Notes under the pieces: generated by a model | The model's database searches: none | Told to the model about the DNA's origin: nothing | What the model saw: only the letters and a program-made list of their open reading frames with translations | NCBI RefSeq assembly: GCF_001940165.2 | Contig: NZ_CP135162.1 | Coordinates: 62,001 to 126,000, forward strand | Direction of reading: 5' to 3' | Source of the DNA: Roseburia sp. 831b | GTDB lineage: Bacteria; Bacillota; Clostridia; Lachnospirales; Lachnospiraceae | Length of the DNA: 64,000 nt | In this document: positions 1-8,173 of the stretch, piece by piece | How the letters are laid out: each line of letters begins with the position of its first letter | Position numbering within the stretch: the first letter of the stretch is position 1 | Translations under genes and position numbers: made by a program

Positions 1-1
1 G

Positions 2-700
2 AAAAAAGGATTTATCGGTGCAGAGTTTGACACAGATGTTGAGATTGTAGAGAATGGTGTTCACTATCTTGTAGACGTTGTAAATGGCCAGAAGACCGGA
101 TTTTTCTTAGACCAGAAATACAACCGTCTTGCGATGCAGCGTATCTGTAAAGGAAAAAAGGTGTTAGACTGCTTTACCCATATGGGAACGTTTGCATTAA
201 ATGCCGGAATTGCAGGTGCAAGCGATGTAACAGGACTTGACATTTCGGAATATGCAGTTGAGCAGGCAGCCGAAAATGCCCGTCGAAACGGTCTGGAGGA
301 TACCGTGCATTTCCGCTGCGCAAACGTATTTGATGAACTCCCAAAACTTGCAGCAGAAGGAGAAAAATTCGACGTTGTCATCCTGGACCCACCGGCTTTC
401 ACCAAATCCCGCGAGGCAACAAAGAATGCCATCAAAGGTTATCGTGAAATCAACATGAAAGGGTTAAAACTTGTCAAAGATGGCGGCTATTTTGCAACCT
501 GTTCCTGCTCTCACTTCATGACACAGGAACTTCTTGCAAAGACGGTGAAGGAGGCTGCAAAGGCAACGCACAAGCGCCTCCGCCAGGTAGAATTCCGCAC
601 CCAGGCACCGGATCATCCGATTCTTTGGGCAAATTCGACGAATGTGCCGGAGAGTTATTATTTGAAGTTTTATATTTTCCAGGTGGTGGACGAACGCTAG
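2..700 (+). CDS. Class I SAM-dependent rRNA methyltransferase (RlmI-like), 5' end missing
   Basis: The open frame runs in from before the window, so the N-terminal RNA-binding part is absent. The visible part starts around KKGFIGAEFD and continues through NGQKTGFFLDQKYNR, a block typical of the RlmI/RlmK-type 23S rRNA cytosine-C5 methyltransferases. The SAM-binding fold follows (VLDCFTHMGTFALNA, GLDISEYAVEQA) with the motif IV catalytic-pocket segment VILDPPAFTKS and CSCSHFM downstream. The first internal ATG at 134 is not the true start, because homologous sequence continues upstream in frame. It should methylate a base in large-subunit rRNA in the cytoplasm; the exact target base cannot be read from the sequence. 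No terminator with a T-run was found directly after the stop. Confidence 0.88.
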   Translation, partial: KKGFIGAEFDTDVEIVENGVHYLVDVVNGQKTGFFLDQKYNRLAMQRICKGKKVLDCFTHMGTFALNAGIAGASDVTGLDISEYAVEQAAENARRNGLEDTVHFRCANVFDELPKLAAEGEKFDVVILDPPAFTKSREATKNAIKGYREINMKGLKLVKDGGYFATCSCSHFMTQELLAKTVKEAAKATHKRLRQVEFRTQAPDHPILWANSTNVPESYYLKFYIFQVVDER

Positions 701-778
701 GCGTCCGTCTGGAAAAATAAGAGCGGGCAAGTGGCGGAAAACCTTGATTTATGATGTTAGAAGGGATTAAGGCAGATT

Positions 779-982
779 GATAAAAATTGCATTGGAAGCT
801 GTAGGTTTTATCACAAATGATATTTCCTACAATAAAAATAGAATCATAAAAGCGATAGAGGAATGTGGGGATAGCTCCATTAAGAATGAGTAGGAGCAGC
901 AGTTTTTTCAAACGGTAAAATTATTGAAGAAGTTCCGGCAGGGGAGGAAAGAGTTTTATTATTTGAGGAGAATGGAGAGTAA
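779..982 (+). pseudogene. Decayed remnant, probably a carbon-nitrogen hydrolase (nitrilase superfamily)
   Basis: Two short coding pieces survive here. The first reads IKIALEAVGFITNDISYNKN and onward to a TAG at about 890, resembling the first strand and helix of small nitrilase-type hydrolases (KIALAAVGF...YN). The second, in a different frame and ending at the TAA 980-982, reads SNGKIIEEVPAGEERVLLF, like a C-terminal strand. The Glu-Lys-Cys catalytic centre is missing, so the piece between must have been deleted. Family assignment is from memory of the N-terminal pattern and is tentative; the decay itself is clear. Confidence 0.35.
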
Positions 983-985
983 TTT

Positions 986-1558
986 ATGTATTATCATGCT
1001 TCGCAGGTAAAAGGCATACAGGTTTTAGAACCAAGAATATCTAACCATAATATTCCGCTGGTATATTTTTCAACCAAGCGGGAAAATACATTGGTATATC
1101 TTAGCAACGCGGTTGAAAAATATTGTAAGGAAAGTGGCTTTCAATATAGCGGGTCATGGTCTAAATGGGGATCTTACGGTTTTGATAAAGATGGGATTTT
1201 AAAAATTGAAGAATATTATCCGAACGCGTTGGAGGAAACTTATAAAGGAGTAAAGGGGTATATTTATTCCTGTGCGGATGTTGCGACTGATACAGATTTT
1301 AAACTTCAAATACCAGATGCAGTTGTTTCTAGAAACGAAACTCCGGTAACAGATTGCGAATATATCGATAACGCATATACTGAATTGATTAAAGCAGAGC
1401 AACAAGGCCTAATTAGGATTGTTTATTACAAGGATTTTATAGCAAAACGAGAAGATTGGCTAAAAGCAGTCATCAATGAAGAGTATAGGAATGCCACAGA
1501 TCATCCAGAATATCAATATTTTCTTGAGGCGAAATTCTCGAAATATTTGGAAAAATAA
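986..1558 (+). CDS. Hypothetical protein, 190 aa, YHAS-type N-terminus
   Basis: The ATG has a good ribosome binding site (GGAGAG) a few bases upstream. The protein begins MYYHASQVKGIQVLEPR and continues with VYFSTKRENTLVYLSNAVEKY. A short Y-H-x-S start followed by a YFS strand and a downstream acidic pattern is reminiscent of small ADP-ribosyltransferase-fold or DUF3990-like proteins, but no catalytic triad can be asserted. There are no membrane segments or signal peptide, so it is probably cytoplasmic. It stands alone: upstream is a gene remnant and downstream a non-coding stretch. I do not recognise a defined function. Confidence 0.6.
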   Translation: MYYHASQVKGIQVLEPRISNHNIPLVYFSTKRENTLVYLSNAVEKYCKESGFQYSGSWSKWGSYGFDKDGILKIEEYYPNALEETYKGVKGYIYSCADVATDTDFKLQIPDAVVSRNETPVTDCEYIDNAYTELIKAEQQGLIRIVYYKDFIAKREDWLKAVINEEYRNATDHPEYQYFLEAKFSKYLEK

Positions 1559-1931
1559 TAATTTTGCATGGAAATTAAAAGATAGAACATCAATCTGGAG
1601 TGGATATTATGACGATTGCTCAATGGAATGCACTTACAAATTAGAAAGGTAATCTATGAAGAATAAGAGGAAATCTCTATATGACTGCACAGAATTAAAA
1701 AAATATCATTTAAACAGTAAATTTTATTGCAAACTACTTACGAATCATGAAAATTACTGTGTGAAATAAAAAAAGCTCCATCTAGGCAGTAATATTTTTG
1801 GAAATGACACCAAATGTTAAAAAATTTACTGTACAAAATGGAAAAACTGTCGTTTGAGCAGTTATGTAGCTTGAGTCGGATAAGTGTAGGTCTTAGAAAG
1901 ATATAAATCGAAATTTAGAGGAGGCAATGCA
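1559..1931 (+). other. Non-coding stretch, AT-rich, with one inverted repeat
   Basis: No convincing gene is present. A perfect 12-bp inverted pair, ACAGTAAATTTT at 1714-1725 and AAAATTTACTGT at 1821-1832, encloses about 95 bp. A third, imperfect copy (AAAATTACTGT) lies around 1749-1759. The repeats could be the ends of a worn-down miniature element, but no target duplication is visible. The last bases carry the Nudix gene's ribosome binding site. Confidence 0.45.
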
Positions 1932-2408
1932 ATGGATATTTCCTATAATTGTGAAAATCAAAAATTTAATTATAGAGTATGTGCCATGATAATCTTGGAA
2001 AATAAAATTTTAGCGATGCACGATGAACGTTCACCCTATTTTTATCTTCCTGGTGGAAGAGTTAAGATGGGTGAAACTGCTGAGCAGGCAGTGGTTCGGG
2101 AAGTTCAGGAAGAACTTAGTGTAACTCCAAAGATTACACGTCCATTATGGCTCAATCAGGCGTTTTTTACCGAAGATGTGGATAATCTCCATTATCATGA
2201 ACTGTGCATTTATTTTCTGGTGGATATTTCAGAGACAACTCTACCGGAAAGAGGAAACGTCTTTACTCTGACAGAAGGAAAGCATATCCACACTTTTGAA
2301 TGGCTGGAGTTTGACAGATTGAAAGATGAATATTTTTATCCGCTTTTCCTGAAAAAAGCGATTTACGATCTTCCAGATGAATTCACCCTTCGCACGGAAT
2401 TAGAGTAA
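1932..2408 (+). CDS. Nudix hydrolase
   Basis: A 158-residue single-domain Nudix protein. The Nudix box is intact: GGRVKMGE, then REVQEELSV, matching GX5EX7REUXEEXGU apart from a final Ser in place of Gly (residues about 45-67). The box binds Mg2+ and cleaves a nucleoside diphosphate linked to another group. The substrate cannot be inferred; the length and the FYLPGGRVKMGET core fit the small MutT-like/ADP-ribose-type group. The start is supported by a strong GAGGAGG eight bases upstream. The downstream TauE/SafE exporter is 65 bp away and may be cotranscribed, but no functional link is evident. Confidence 0.85.
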   Translation: MDISYNCENQKFNYRVCAMIILENKILAMHDERSPYFYLPGGRVKMGETAEQAVVREVQEELSVTPKITRPLWLNQAFFTEDVDNLHYHELCIYFLVDISETTLPERGNVFTLTEGKHIHTFEWLEFDRLKDEYFYPLFLKKAIYDLPDEFTLRTELE

Positions 2409-2473
2409 CAAATTCAAGTTCGCAGAGACGTTAGAGTAATTATTTTTGCAAGAAAAAAGAAAGGAATTTCATC

Positions 2474-3190
2474 ATGTACTTATGGATAATCGCAGCTGTG
2501 GTCTCCTATTTTATCAAGGGGCTGTGTGGCTTCGCAAATACACTGGTCTTTACTTCGATTCTAAGCTTTGGAGCATTGAACGCTAATATTTCCCCCATCG
2601 ACCTGCTGTTGGGCTATCCATCGAATCTGATTCTCACCTGGGAAAATCGAAAAAGGCTTGATTCCAAGGTCTACCTTCCTCTGGCAGCGTTAGTGTTGCT
2701 GGGCAGCATTCCCGGTGCCTTTTTGCTCAAAAATGTAGATGCCAGAGCTATCAAGCTGGTATTTGGTGTTGTCGTGGTTGTGTTAGGTGCAGAGATGTTT
2801 TTCAGAGAATACAGCAAAAAGCGGGTTCATTCATCCAAGCCGGTATTGGCGATTATTGGCGTGACGGCAGGTGTTTTGTGCGGTTTGTTTGGAGTGGGTG
2901 CATTGCTGGCAGCCTATGTCAACCGCGTAACGGAGGATTCCGGTTCATTCAAGGCGAACATCAGTGCGGTGTTCATTGTAGAAAATACGTTCCGTATCAT
3001 TCTATACAGTGTTCTTGGACTGCTTACATTTGATACGGTAAAATCGGTCCTGATGCTCATTCCTTTTGCGTTGTTAGGACTAATTGCTGGTATGAAATGC
3101 AGCAATTACATGGATGAAAAGCTCGTTAAAAAAATAACATTCATACTACTGGTCTTGTCTGGAATATCATTGATTCTGAAAAATCTATGA
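2474..3190 (+). CDS. TauE/SafE family sulfite/anion exporter
   Basis: A 238-residue integral membrane protein with about seven or eight hydrophobic helices and two related halves, as in the TauE/SafE (DUF81) family. Family hallmarks seen are GLCGFANTLVF near the N-terminus and the equivalent GVLCGLFGVGALLAAY near residue 135 in the second half. Members move sulfite, sulfoacetate or other small organosulfur anions across the plasma membrane; the substrate here is unknown. The start ATG follows AAAGGAA at normal spacing. A strong intrinsic terminator at 3254-3291 closes the unit. Confidence 0.82.
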   Translation: MYLWIIAAVVSYFIKGLCGFANTLVFTSILSFGALNANISPIDLLLGYPSNLILTWENRKRLDSKVYLPLAALVLLGSIPGAFLLKNVDARAIKLVFGVVVVVLGAEMFFREYSKKRVHSSKPVLAIIGVTAGVLCGLFGVGALLAAYVNRVTEDSGSFKANISAVFIVENTFRIILYSVLGLLTFDTVKSVLMLIPFALLGLIAGMKCSNYMDEKLVKKITFILLVLSGISLILKNL

Positions 3191-3253
3191 TAAAAAAAAG
3201 TGGTGCACAAAAAGAGAAGAAAAATTCTTTCGCTAAAAAAAACACACCTTTAG

Positions 3254-3291
3254 AAAAAATACATTCCTTTTTTCGGGAATGTATTTTTTTA
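3254..3291 (+). terminator. Intrinsic terminator
   Basis: A perfect 14-bp stem (AAAAAATACATTCC / GGAATGTATTTTTT) with an 8-base loop, whose 3' arm merges into the T-run. It ends the Nudix-TauE transcript. Confidence 0.9.
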
Positions 3292-3343
3292 TACTATTAA
3301 CATTAAGGTGTCAAAAGATAGCCTACAAATTAGGAGATTAGGT

Positions 3344-5149
3344 ATGCAAGCGGTAAGGAAAAGACGTCTGTTTCGTGCAGGATTGGTTTTGCTCATGACG
3401 GCAGGACTTGGAATCGCAGGACACAGAGAAAGTGGAAAAAGTACGATGGAAACAGTTGTAAATTATCAGAATGAACTATTTGGGGAAAACGTTTATATTT
3501 TTTCGCCGGACGATGACCCGGATGAAGTGAATGCCATACTAAAGGACATTTATCAGGAACAGGAAGCAAATCAATTTGGGGAGGAGCGGTATAGCATTTA
3601 TTTTATGCCGGGAACGTATGATGACATTGATGTGAATGTTGGATTTTACACGCAGGTGGCAGGACTTGGAGAACTTCCCACGGATACGAAATTAGGTTCC
3701 TTAAGCTGCACGGCCCGCTGGCTTGGAGATGATCCGGATAACCACAATGCATGTTGTAATTTCTGGCGGGGCGTGGAGAACCTGGAACTAAAAAGTAATA
3801 CAATGTGGGCGGTTTCACAGGCAACTTACATGCGAAGAATGCAGATTGATGGGGCATTATATCTGCATGATAATTACGGATGGTGCAGCGGAGGATTTCT
3901 TGCAGATTCCAACATTGATTTGCTGACAGATTCCGGTTCCCAGCAACAGTGGCTGTCGCGCAATTGTAACTGGAAAAAGTGGATGGGCAAAAACTGGAAC
4001 ATGGTCTTTTTGGGAATCGAACCTGGAAAATCACCGGAGGGAACGTGGCCTGCGGTGCCGTATACGGACGCGGGAGCAACTGCCCGTATACAGGAAAAAC
4101 CATTTTTGATTTATGATAAACAGGAAGGATTTTGCGTATATGTACCGGATGAGCGGACCAACGCGTCAGGAGTGTCATGGAAAAAAGAAAATGCTGGAAA
4201 AACAATTCCATTCTCTGCATTTTATGTGGCAAAAGCGGGGGTAGATACTGCAGAGACGATGAATCAGGCGCTGGCAGAAGGAAAGCATTTGTTTTTGACA
4301 CCGGGAATTTATGATTTGGATGCACCATTACAGGTAAAAAATGCAAATACAATTGTACTTGGAACGGGGCTTGCAACGCTTCGTGCAACAAATGGAACTG
4401 CCTGTATACAGACCGCGGATGTACCAGGATTAAAAATTGCAGGTCTTTTATTTGATGCAGGAACAAAAGAATCGGAAAATCTTCTGGTAGTTGGAGAAGA
4501 AAATGCTCCATCGACGGACGAAAATGCAGAGAAAATAGCACTTAGCGATTTGTTTTTCCGCGTGGGAGGAACCAAAGCGGAAGCTCCTGCAAAGGTAAAA
4601 CGCTGTGTGACGATAAACAGCAGTCATGTGACGGGAGATAATTTCTGGGTATGGCGTGCGGATCACGGAGATGATGTTGCATGGGAGGAAAATACGGCGG
4701 ACGAGGGAATTGTGGTAAACGGTGACGATGTCTTTATGTATGCGCTGATGGTGGAACATTTTCAAAAATACCAGACGACCTGGAATGGTGAGGATGGATG
4801 CGTTGTCATGTACCAAAGTGAAATTCCATACGATGTCCCGAATCAGGAGGCATGGATGAGTCATAACAATACGGTAGATGGATATGCATCTTTTCATGTG
4901 GATGACGCGGTAAAACAGTTTGAAGCGTGGGGACTGGGGATTTACCTTTACAATCGGGATGCCAAAGTCAACCTAAATACTGCAATGGAAGTTCCGGACC
5001 AAAATGGTGTAAAGGTACATAATATTTGTAGTGTTATGATTACCGGCAATCCGGGCATGTCCCATGTGTTAAATGACAGTGGCGATCCTGTGATGAACAG
5101 TGGCGACAGAGCCGTAATTTGTGAGTATGAAAATGGAGTGGTGCGGTAA
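3344..5149 (+). CDS. Secreted/anchored right-handed beta-helix protein, GH55-like
   Basis: The ATG at 3344 is chosen because AGGAGA lies 6-7 bases upstream; an upstream GTG at 3308 in frame has no good binding site. Residues 1-25 (basic, then GLVLLMTAGLGIAG) look like a signal peptide or membrane anchor. The body carries two glucanase-type pectate-lyase halves: an N-terminal half with YFMPGTY, AVSQATYMRRMQIDG, GGFLADS and QQQWLSRNC, and a C-terminal half with FYVAKAGVDTAETMNQALAE, LTPGIYDL, WVWRADHG and VEHFQKYQTTWNGEDG. This arrangement matches actinobacterial proteins I know with GH55-like folds that often bear misleading names (adenylyl cyclase, coagulation factor 5/8). No carbohydrate-binding module is attached. 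An extracellular polysaccharide substrate is likely, but catalysis is unproven. Confidence 0.72.
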   Translation: MQAVRKRRLFRAGLVLLMTAGLGIAGHRESGKSTMETVVNYQNELFGENVYIFSPDDDPDEVNAILKDIYQEQEANQFGEERYSIYFMPGTYDDIDVNVGFYTQVAGLGELPTDTKLGSLSCTARWLGDDPDNHNACCNFWRGVENLELKSNTMWAVSQATYMRRMQIDGALYLHDNYGWCSGGFLADSNIDLLTDSGSQQQWLSRNCNWKKWMGKNWNMVFLGIEPGKSPEGTWPAVPYTDAGATARIQEKPFLIYDKQEGFCVYVPDERTNASGVSWKKENAGKTIPFSAFYVAKAGVDTAETMNQALAEGKHLFLTPGIYDLDAPLQVKNANTIVLGTGLATLRATNGTACIQTADVPGLKIAGLLFDAGTKESENLLVVGEENAPSTDENAEKIALSDLFFRVGGTKAEAPAKVKRCVTINSSHVTGDNFWVWRADHGDDVAWEENTADEGIVVNGDDVFMYALMVEHFQKYQTTWNGEDGCVVMYQSEIPYDVPNQEAWMSHNNTVDGYASFHVDDAVKQFEAWGLGIYLYNRDAKVNLNTAMEVPDQNGVKVHNICSVMITGNPGMSHVLNDSGDPVMNSGDRAVICEYENGVVR

Positions 5150-5219
5150 AAATAGCAATGAAAGTTTCATCCTGTTATGTTACAATGATATAAAATTGTA
5201 ATGGGACGAGGAAACCGAT

Positions 5220-5678
5220 ATGGAAATAAAAGAAATTCAAACAAGAACACCGCAATTAATCGAAACGCTGTTAGCTGTCTGGGAGGATTCTGTCCGGGCA
5301 ACACATCTGTTCCTTTCGGGTGCAGAGGTTCTTCGGATAAAAAAATATGTACCGCAGGCTTTAAAGGGTGTGGAGCATCTGCTGATTGCAGAAAGTGAGT
5401 CAGGACAACCGATTGCTTTTATGGGAGTAGAAAAGAATCGTCTGGAAATGTTGTTTCTTTCTCCGGAAGAAAGAGGAAAAGGAATTGGAAAACAACTGAT
5501 TCAGTATGGAATTCGGAATTACGGAATACAAGAGGTTACGGTCAATGAACAAAATCCACAGGCGGTAGGATTCTATGAGCATTTAGGGTTTAAAACATAT
5601 CAACGGACAGAATGCGATGAGGAGGGGAATCCATATCCACTTTTGTATATGAAACGGATGAAGAAAATGAAAAAGTGA
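5220..5678 (+). CDS. GNAT family N-acetyltransferase, YjaB-like
   Basis: A 152-residue GNAT protein. The acetyl-CoA pyrophosphate loop is visible as ERGKGIGKQLI near residue 85, preceded by the strand LEMLFLSPE. The C-terminal part, VTVNEQNPQAVGFYEHLGF, followed by NPYPLLYM, is the distinctive signature shared with E. coli YjaB. The acceptor substrate is not known. The gene sits alone after the beta-helix gene. A possible promoter with TACAAT as the -10 box lies near 5180, and a terminator follows at 5722-5757. The overlapping frame from 5201 lacks these motifs and is a shadow. Confidence 0.85.
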   Translation: MEIKEIQTRTPQLIETLLAVWEDSVRATHLFLSGAEVLRIKKYVPQALKGVEHLLIAESESGQPIAFMGVEKNRLEMLFLSPEERGKGIGKQLIQYGIRNYGIQEVTVNEQNPQAVGFYEHLGFKTYQRTECDEEGNPYPLLYMKRMKKMKK

Positions 5679-5721
5679 CATGTGCAAAGTAAAGGACAGT
5701 ATAACAGCATCCCCGAAGAGG

Positions 5722-5757
5722 ATACACCAAGTACAAGCGTATTTGGTGTATTTTTTT
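5722..5757 (+). terminator. Intrinsic terminator
   Basis: A 9-bp perfect stem ATACACCAA / TTGGTGTAT with a 12-base loop and seven Ts. It ends the acetyltransferase transcript and faces the convergent small membrane protein gene. Confidence 0.85.
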
Positions 5758-5816
5758 GTGTATACACAGGCACAAACAGTTGGTATAATGAAACAAAGAA
5801 AGACACAGATTTTGTT

Positions 5817-6014
5817 TTAGGACAACTTGCTGGAAGCTACATTTTTAGAAGATTTGCTGCGAATGTTATGTCCGTACAAGCTTGCATACATTGCAGCAAC
5901 GACAGCTACGATGACAGGTGTTTCGATGTGAAGTCTTCCAAGAAGATTACCGATAATGGCTCCAACAACGGTTGCTCCAACTACAAGTGTAAATGTTTTG
6001 ATGAATTTTTTCAT
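5817..6014 (-). CDS. Small two-helix membrane protein, 65 aa
   Basis: Read on the minus strand, the start has a clear AAAGGAGA eight bases upstream, so this short gene is very likely translated. The sequence has a basic N-terminus (MKKFIKTFT), a first glycine-rich hydrophobic helix (VVGATVVGAIIGNLLG), a short polar turn, a second helix (VIVAVVAAMYASLYG) and a polar, lysine/serine-rich tail. The glycine zipper resembles small membrane proteins of unknown role. It is transcribed divergently from the RlmD-type gene at 6151. No function is assigned. Confidence 0.65.
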   Translation of the reverse strand: MKKFIKTFTLVVGATVVGAIIGNLLGRLHIETPVIVAVVAAMYASLYGHNIRSKSSKNVASSKLS

Positions 6015-6150
6015 GATCGATTCTCCTTTTGCGTAAGTGATTTGATATATTTATATTACAAAAAAAGGAAAGTAGAATCCATGGATGTGGCTTACAATTT
6101 AAGAGTTAATCTTACAGTTTGGTAAGATTGGAAAAATAGAGAGGAAAGAT

Positions 6151-7872
6151 ATGTCAGAAACAAGAAAAAAATACAATTCACAGAAAAAAGGAAAACCATT
6201 TTCAAAAGAAAAACAGGTTACAACGAAAGAACATTTTTCAGGAAACGGTGCAAAGAAAAATGCGGCGGAGCTTGGCAAAAAATATAGCTGGGATGCTTCC
6301 AAAAAAGAATCCGCAGGAAAGATGGCAAAGCAGAATGCGCAGGGGAAGCTTGCAAAGCAGCATACCAGTAGCAGCCATGCAAAAAAGCAGGATAAGGATG
6401 CCTGTCCTTATGCAAAAAAATGTGGTGGCTGCGATTATCAGGGCATTGCGTATGAAAAACAGCTTTTGAAAAAGCAGGAACTCGTAAAAGAATTAGTTGG
6501 TAAGTTTGGAAAGGTAAATCCAATTCTTGGAATGAAGGACCCGCTTCATTATAGAAATAAGGTACATGCTGTCTTTGACATTGAACGAAGAGGTGCCCGT
6601 GGAAATAACAAAGGGCGTGGCGGAGTTTCGGCAGGAACGATTATTTCCGGTGTATACAAGGCAGGAACCCATGATGTCATCAATATTGACAGTTGTATGA
6701 TAGAGGATCAGAAAGCAGATGCCATCATCCGCGATATTCGTGGCTTGCTCCGCTCTTTTAAAATCAAGACTTACGATGAGGACACCGGATACGGCTTGCT
6801 TCGCCATGTTTTGGTGCGCAAAGGATTTCAGAGTGGCGAAATCATGGTGGTGCTTGTGCTCGGTTCACCGGTTATGCCATCCAAAAATAATTTTGTAAAG
6901 GCGCTTCGCAAACTTCATCCGGAAATTACGACGGTTGTGATAAATATCAATGATAAGAGAACCAGCATGGTATTAGGAGAAAAAGAGCATACCATCTATG
7001 GAAAAGGCTTTATCGAAGATACACTTTGTGGCTGTACGTTCCGCATTTCTCCAAAATCCTTCTATCAGGTCAACCCGGTGCAGACAGAGGTTCTTTATGA
7101 AAAAGCAATGGAATATGCGCAGTTGACCGGAAAAGAGCGCGTCGTAGATGCATACTGTGGAATCGGAACCATCGGTCTGATTGCAGCAGCAAAGGCAAAA
7201 GAAGTGATTGGGGTAGAATTGAACCGTGATGCAGTGCGTGATGCGGTAACGAATGCAAAACGAAACGGAATCCAAAATGTTTCTTTTTATAATAAGGATG
7301 CAGGCGAATTTATGGTGGAAATGGCGCAATACAAAGACGGCACGAAAGAGCAGGATGTTGATGTCGTATTTATGGACCCGCCAAGAGCCGGAAGTGATGA
7401 AGCCTTTATGTCTTCCGTTGTAACACTCTCACCAAAGCGTGTGGTTTATATTTCCTGTAATCCACAGACACTCGCAAGAGATTTGGAGTATTTCAGAAAA
7501 CACGGTTATGTGATGAAAGAATGCACACCGGTTGATATGTTTCCGTTTACGGGGCATGTGGAGACGGTATGTCTTTTGTCAAAACTTCGTGAAGCAAAGC
7601 ATTATGTGAGTGTGAAGCTGGATATGGATGAGATGGATATTATTTCTGCTGAGAGCAAGGCTACATATGAGGAAATTAAGAAATATGTGGCTGAGCATAA
7701 TGATGGGATGAAGGTTTCTAACCTTTATATTGCGCAAGTGAAGGCTAAGTATGGAATCATAGAGCGTGAGAACTATAATTTGCCTAAATCAGGGGATGCG
7801 AAGCAGCCACAGTGTCCGAAAGAGAAAGAGGATGCGATTGCGGACGCATTGAGATTTTTTCGGATGATTTAA
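6151..7872 (+). CDS. rlmD: 23S rRNA (uracil-C5)-methyltransferase, RumA/RlmD family
   Basis: The core is an m5U methyltransferase. It has an iron-sulfur type cysteine set (Cys85, then CGGC with Cys91 and Cys94, and a likely fourth Cys in DSCMIEDQ), a SAM site (VVDAYCGIGTIGLIA), FMDPPRAGSDEA, and the catalytic cysteine in VVYISCNPQTLARD. At 573 residues it is longer than typical (about 430-470). The first 80 residues are a lysine-rich low-complexity tail where a TRAM domain would usually sit, and about 90 residues are appended at the C-terminus (ATYEEIKKYVAEHNDGMKV onward), as in some Clostridia. It should methylate U1939 and/or U747 of 23S rRNA; which one cannot be told. The ATG has GAGAGGAAAG upstream. 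Confidence 0.88.
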   Translation: MSETRKKYNSQKKGKPFSKEKQVTTKEHFSGNGAKKNAAELGKKYSWDASKKESAGKMAKQNAQGKLAKQHTSSSHAKKQDKDACPYAKKCGGCDYQGIAYEKQLLKKQELVKELVGKFGKVNPILGMKDPLHYRNKVHAVFDIERRGARGNNKGRGGVSAGTIISGVYKAGTHDVINIDSCMIEDQKADAIIRDIRGLLRSFKIKTYDEDTGYGLLRHVLVRKGFQSGEIMVVLVLGSPVMPSKNNFVKALRKLHPEITTVVININDKRTSMVLGEKEHTIYGKGFIEDTLCGCTFRISPKSFYQVNPVQTEVLYEKAMEYAQLTGKERVVDAYCGIGTIGLIAAAKAKEVIGVELNRDAVRDAVTNAKRNGIQNVSFYNKDAGEFMVEMAQYKDGTKEQDVDVVFMDPPRAGSDEAFMSSVVTLSPKRVVYISCNPQTLARDLEYFRKHGYVMKECTPVDMFPFTGHVETVCLLSKLREAKHYVSVKLDMDEMDIISAESKATYEEIKKYVAEHNDGMKVSNLYIAQVKAKYGIIERENYNLPKSGDAKQPQCPKEKEDAIADALRFFRMI

Positions 7873-7942
7873 AAATTTGATTGACAATTGAGTATTACAG
7901 TAGTAACCTAAACCTAATATTTTTTGAAAGGAAATTCTTCGG

Positions 7943-8053
7943 ATGAGCAGATTTGTATCCAAATCTTCATACGTAAATGTGGTAGCCAAGCATGCGGGAC
8001 ACGTGGATGGTTTTGTTGTTGTATGTAAAGATAGTGGATACAGAGAAGAGTAG
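7943..8053 (+). CDS. Possible 36-residue ORF or gene remnant
   Basis: In the 300-bp gap after the methyltransferase, an ATG preceded by AAAGGAA opens a 36-codon frame (MSRFVSKSSYVNVVAKHAGH and on to REE). The composition (VNVVAKHAG, GFVVVCKD) looks like genuine protein rather than random translation, so it may be the surviving end of a lost gene. It has no transmembrane segment and no recognisable motif. The remaining gap contains only the terminator at 8088-8122. Confidence 0.3.
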   Translation: MSRFVSKSSYVNVVAKHAGHVDGFVVVCKDSGYREE

Positions 8054-8087
8054 AATTTCAGAATATATACGATATACGTATACGCTG

Positions 8088-8122
8088 ACCACTTATCTTT
8101 TCTGGGTAAGTGGTTCTTTTAT
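8088..8122 (+). terminator. Intrinsic terminator
   Basis: A 10-bp stem ACCACTTATC / GGTAAGTGGT (one G-T pair), a 7-base loop and a TCTTTT tail. Confidence 0.8.
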
Positions 8123-8173
8123 TATTTAGGCCAGATAATAAAAGTAATCAGATTAGAAAGTGAGGGGTAAAAC

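Noticed and set aside
3603..4541. 312-codon minus-strand frame opposite the beta-helix gene
   Set aside because: Composition is His/Leu/Pro-rich, typical of an antisense shadow, with no RBS and no motif.
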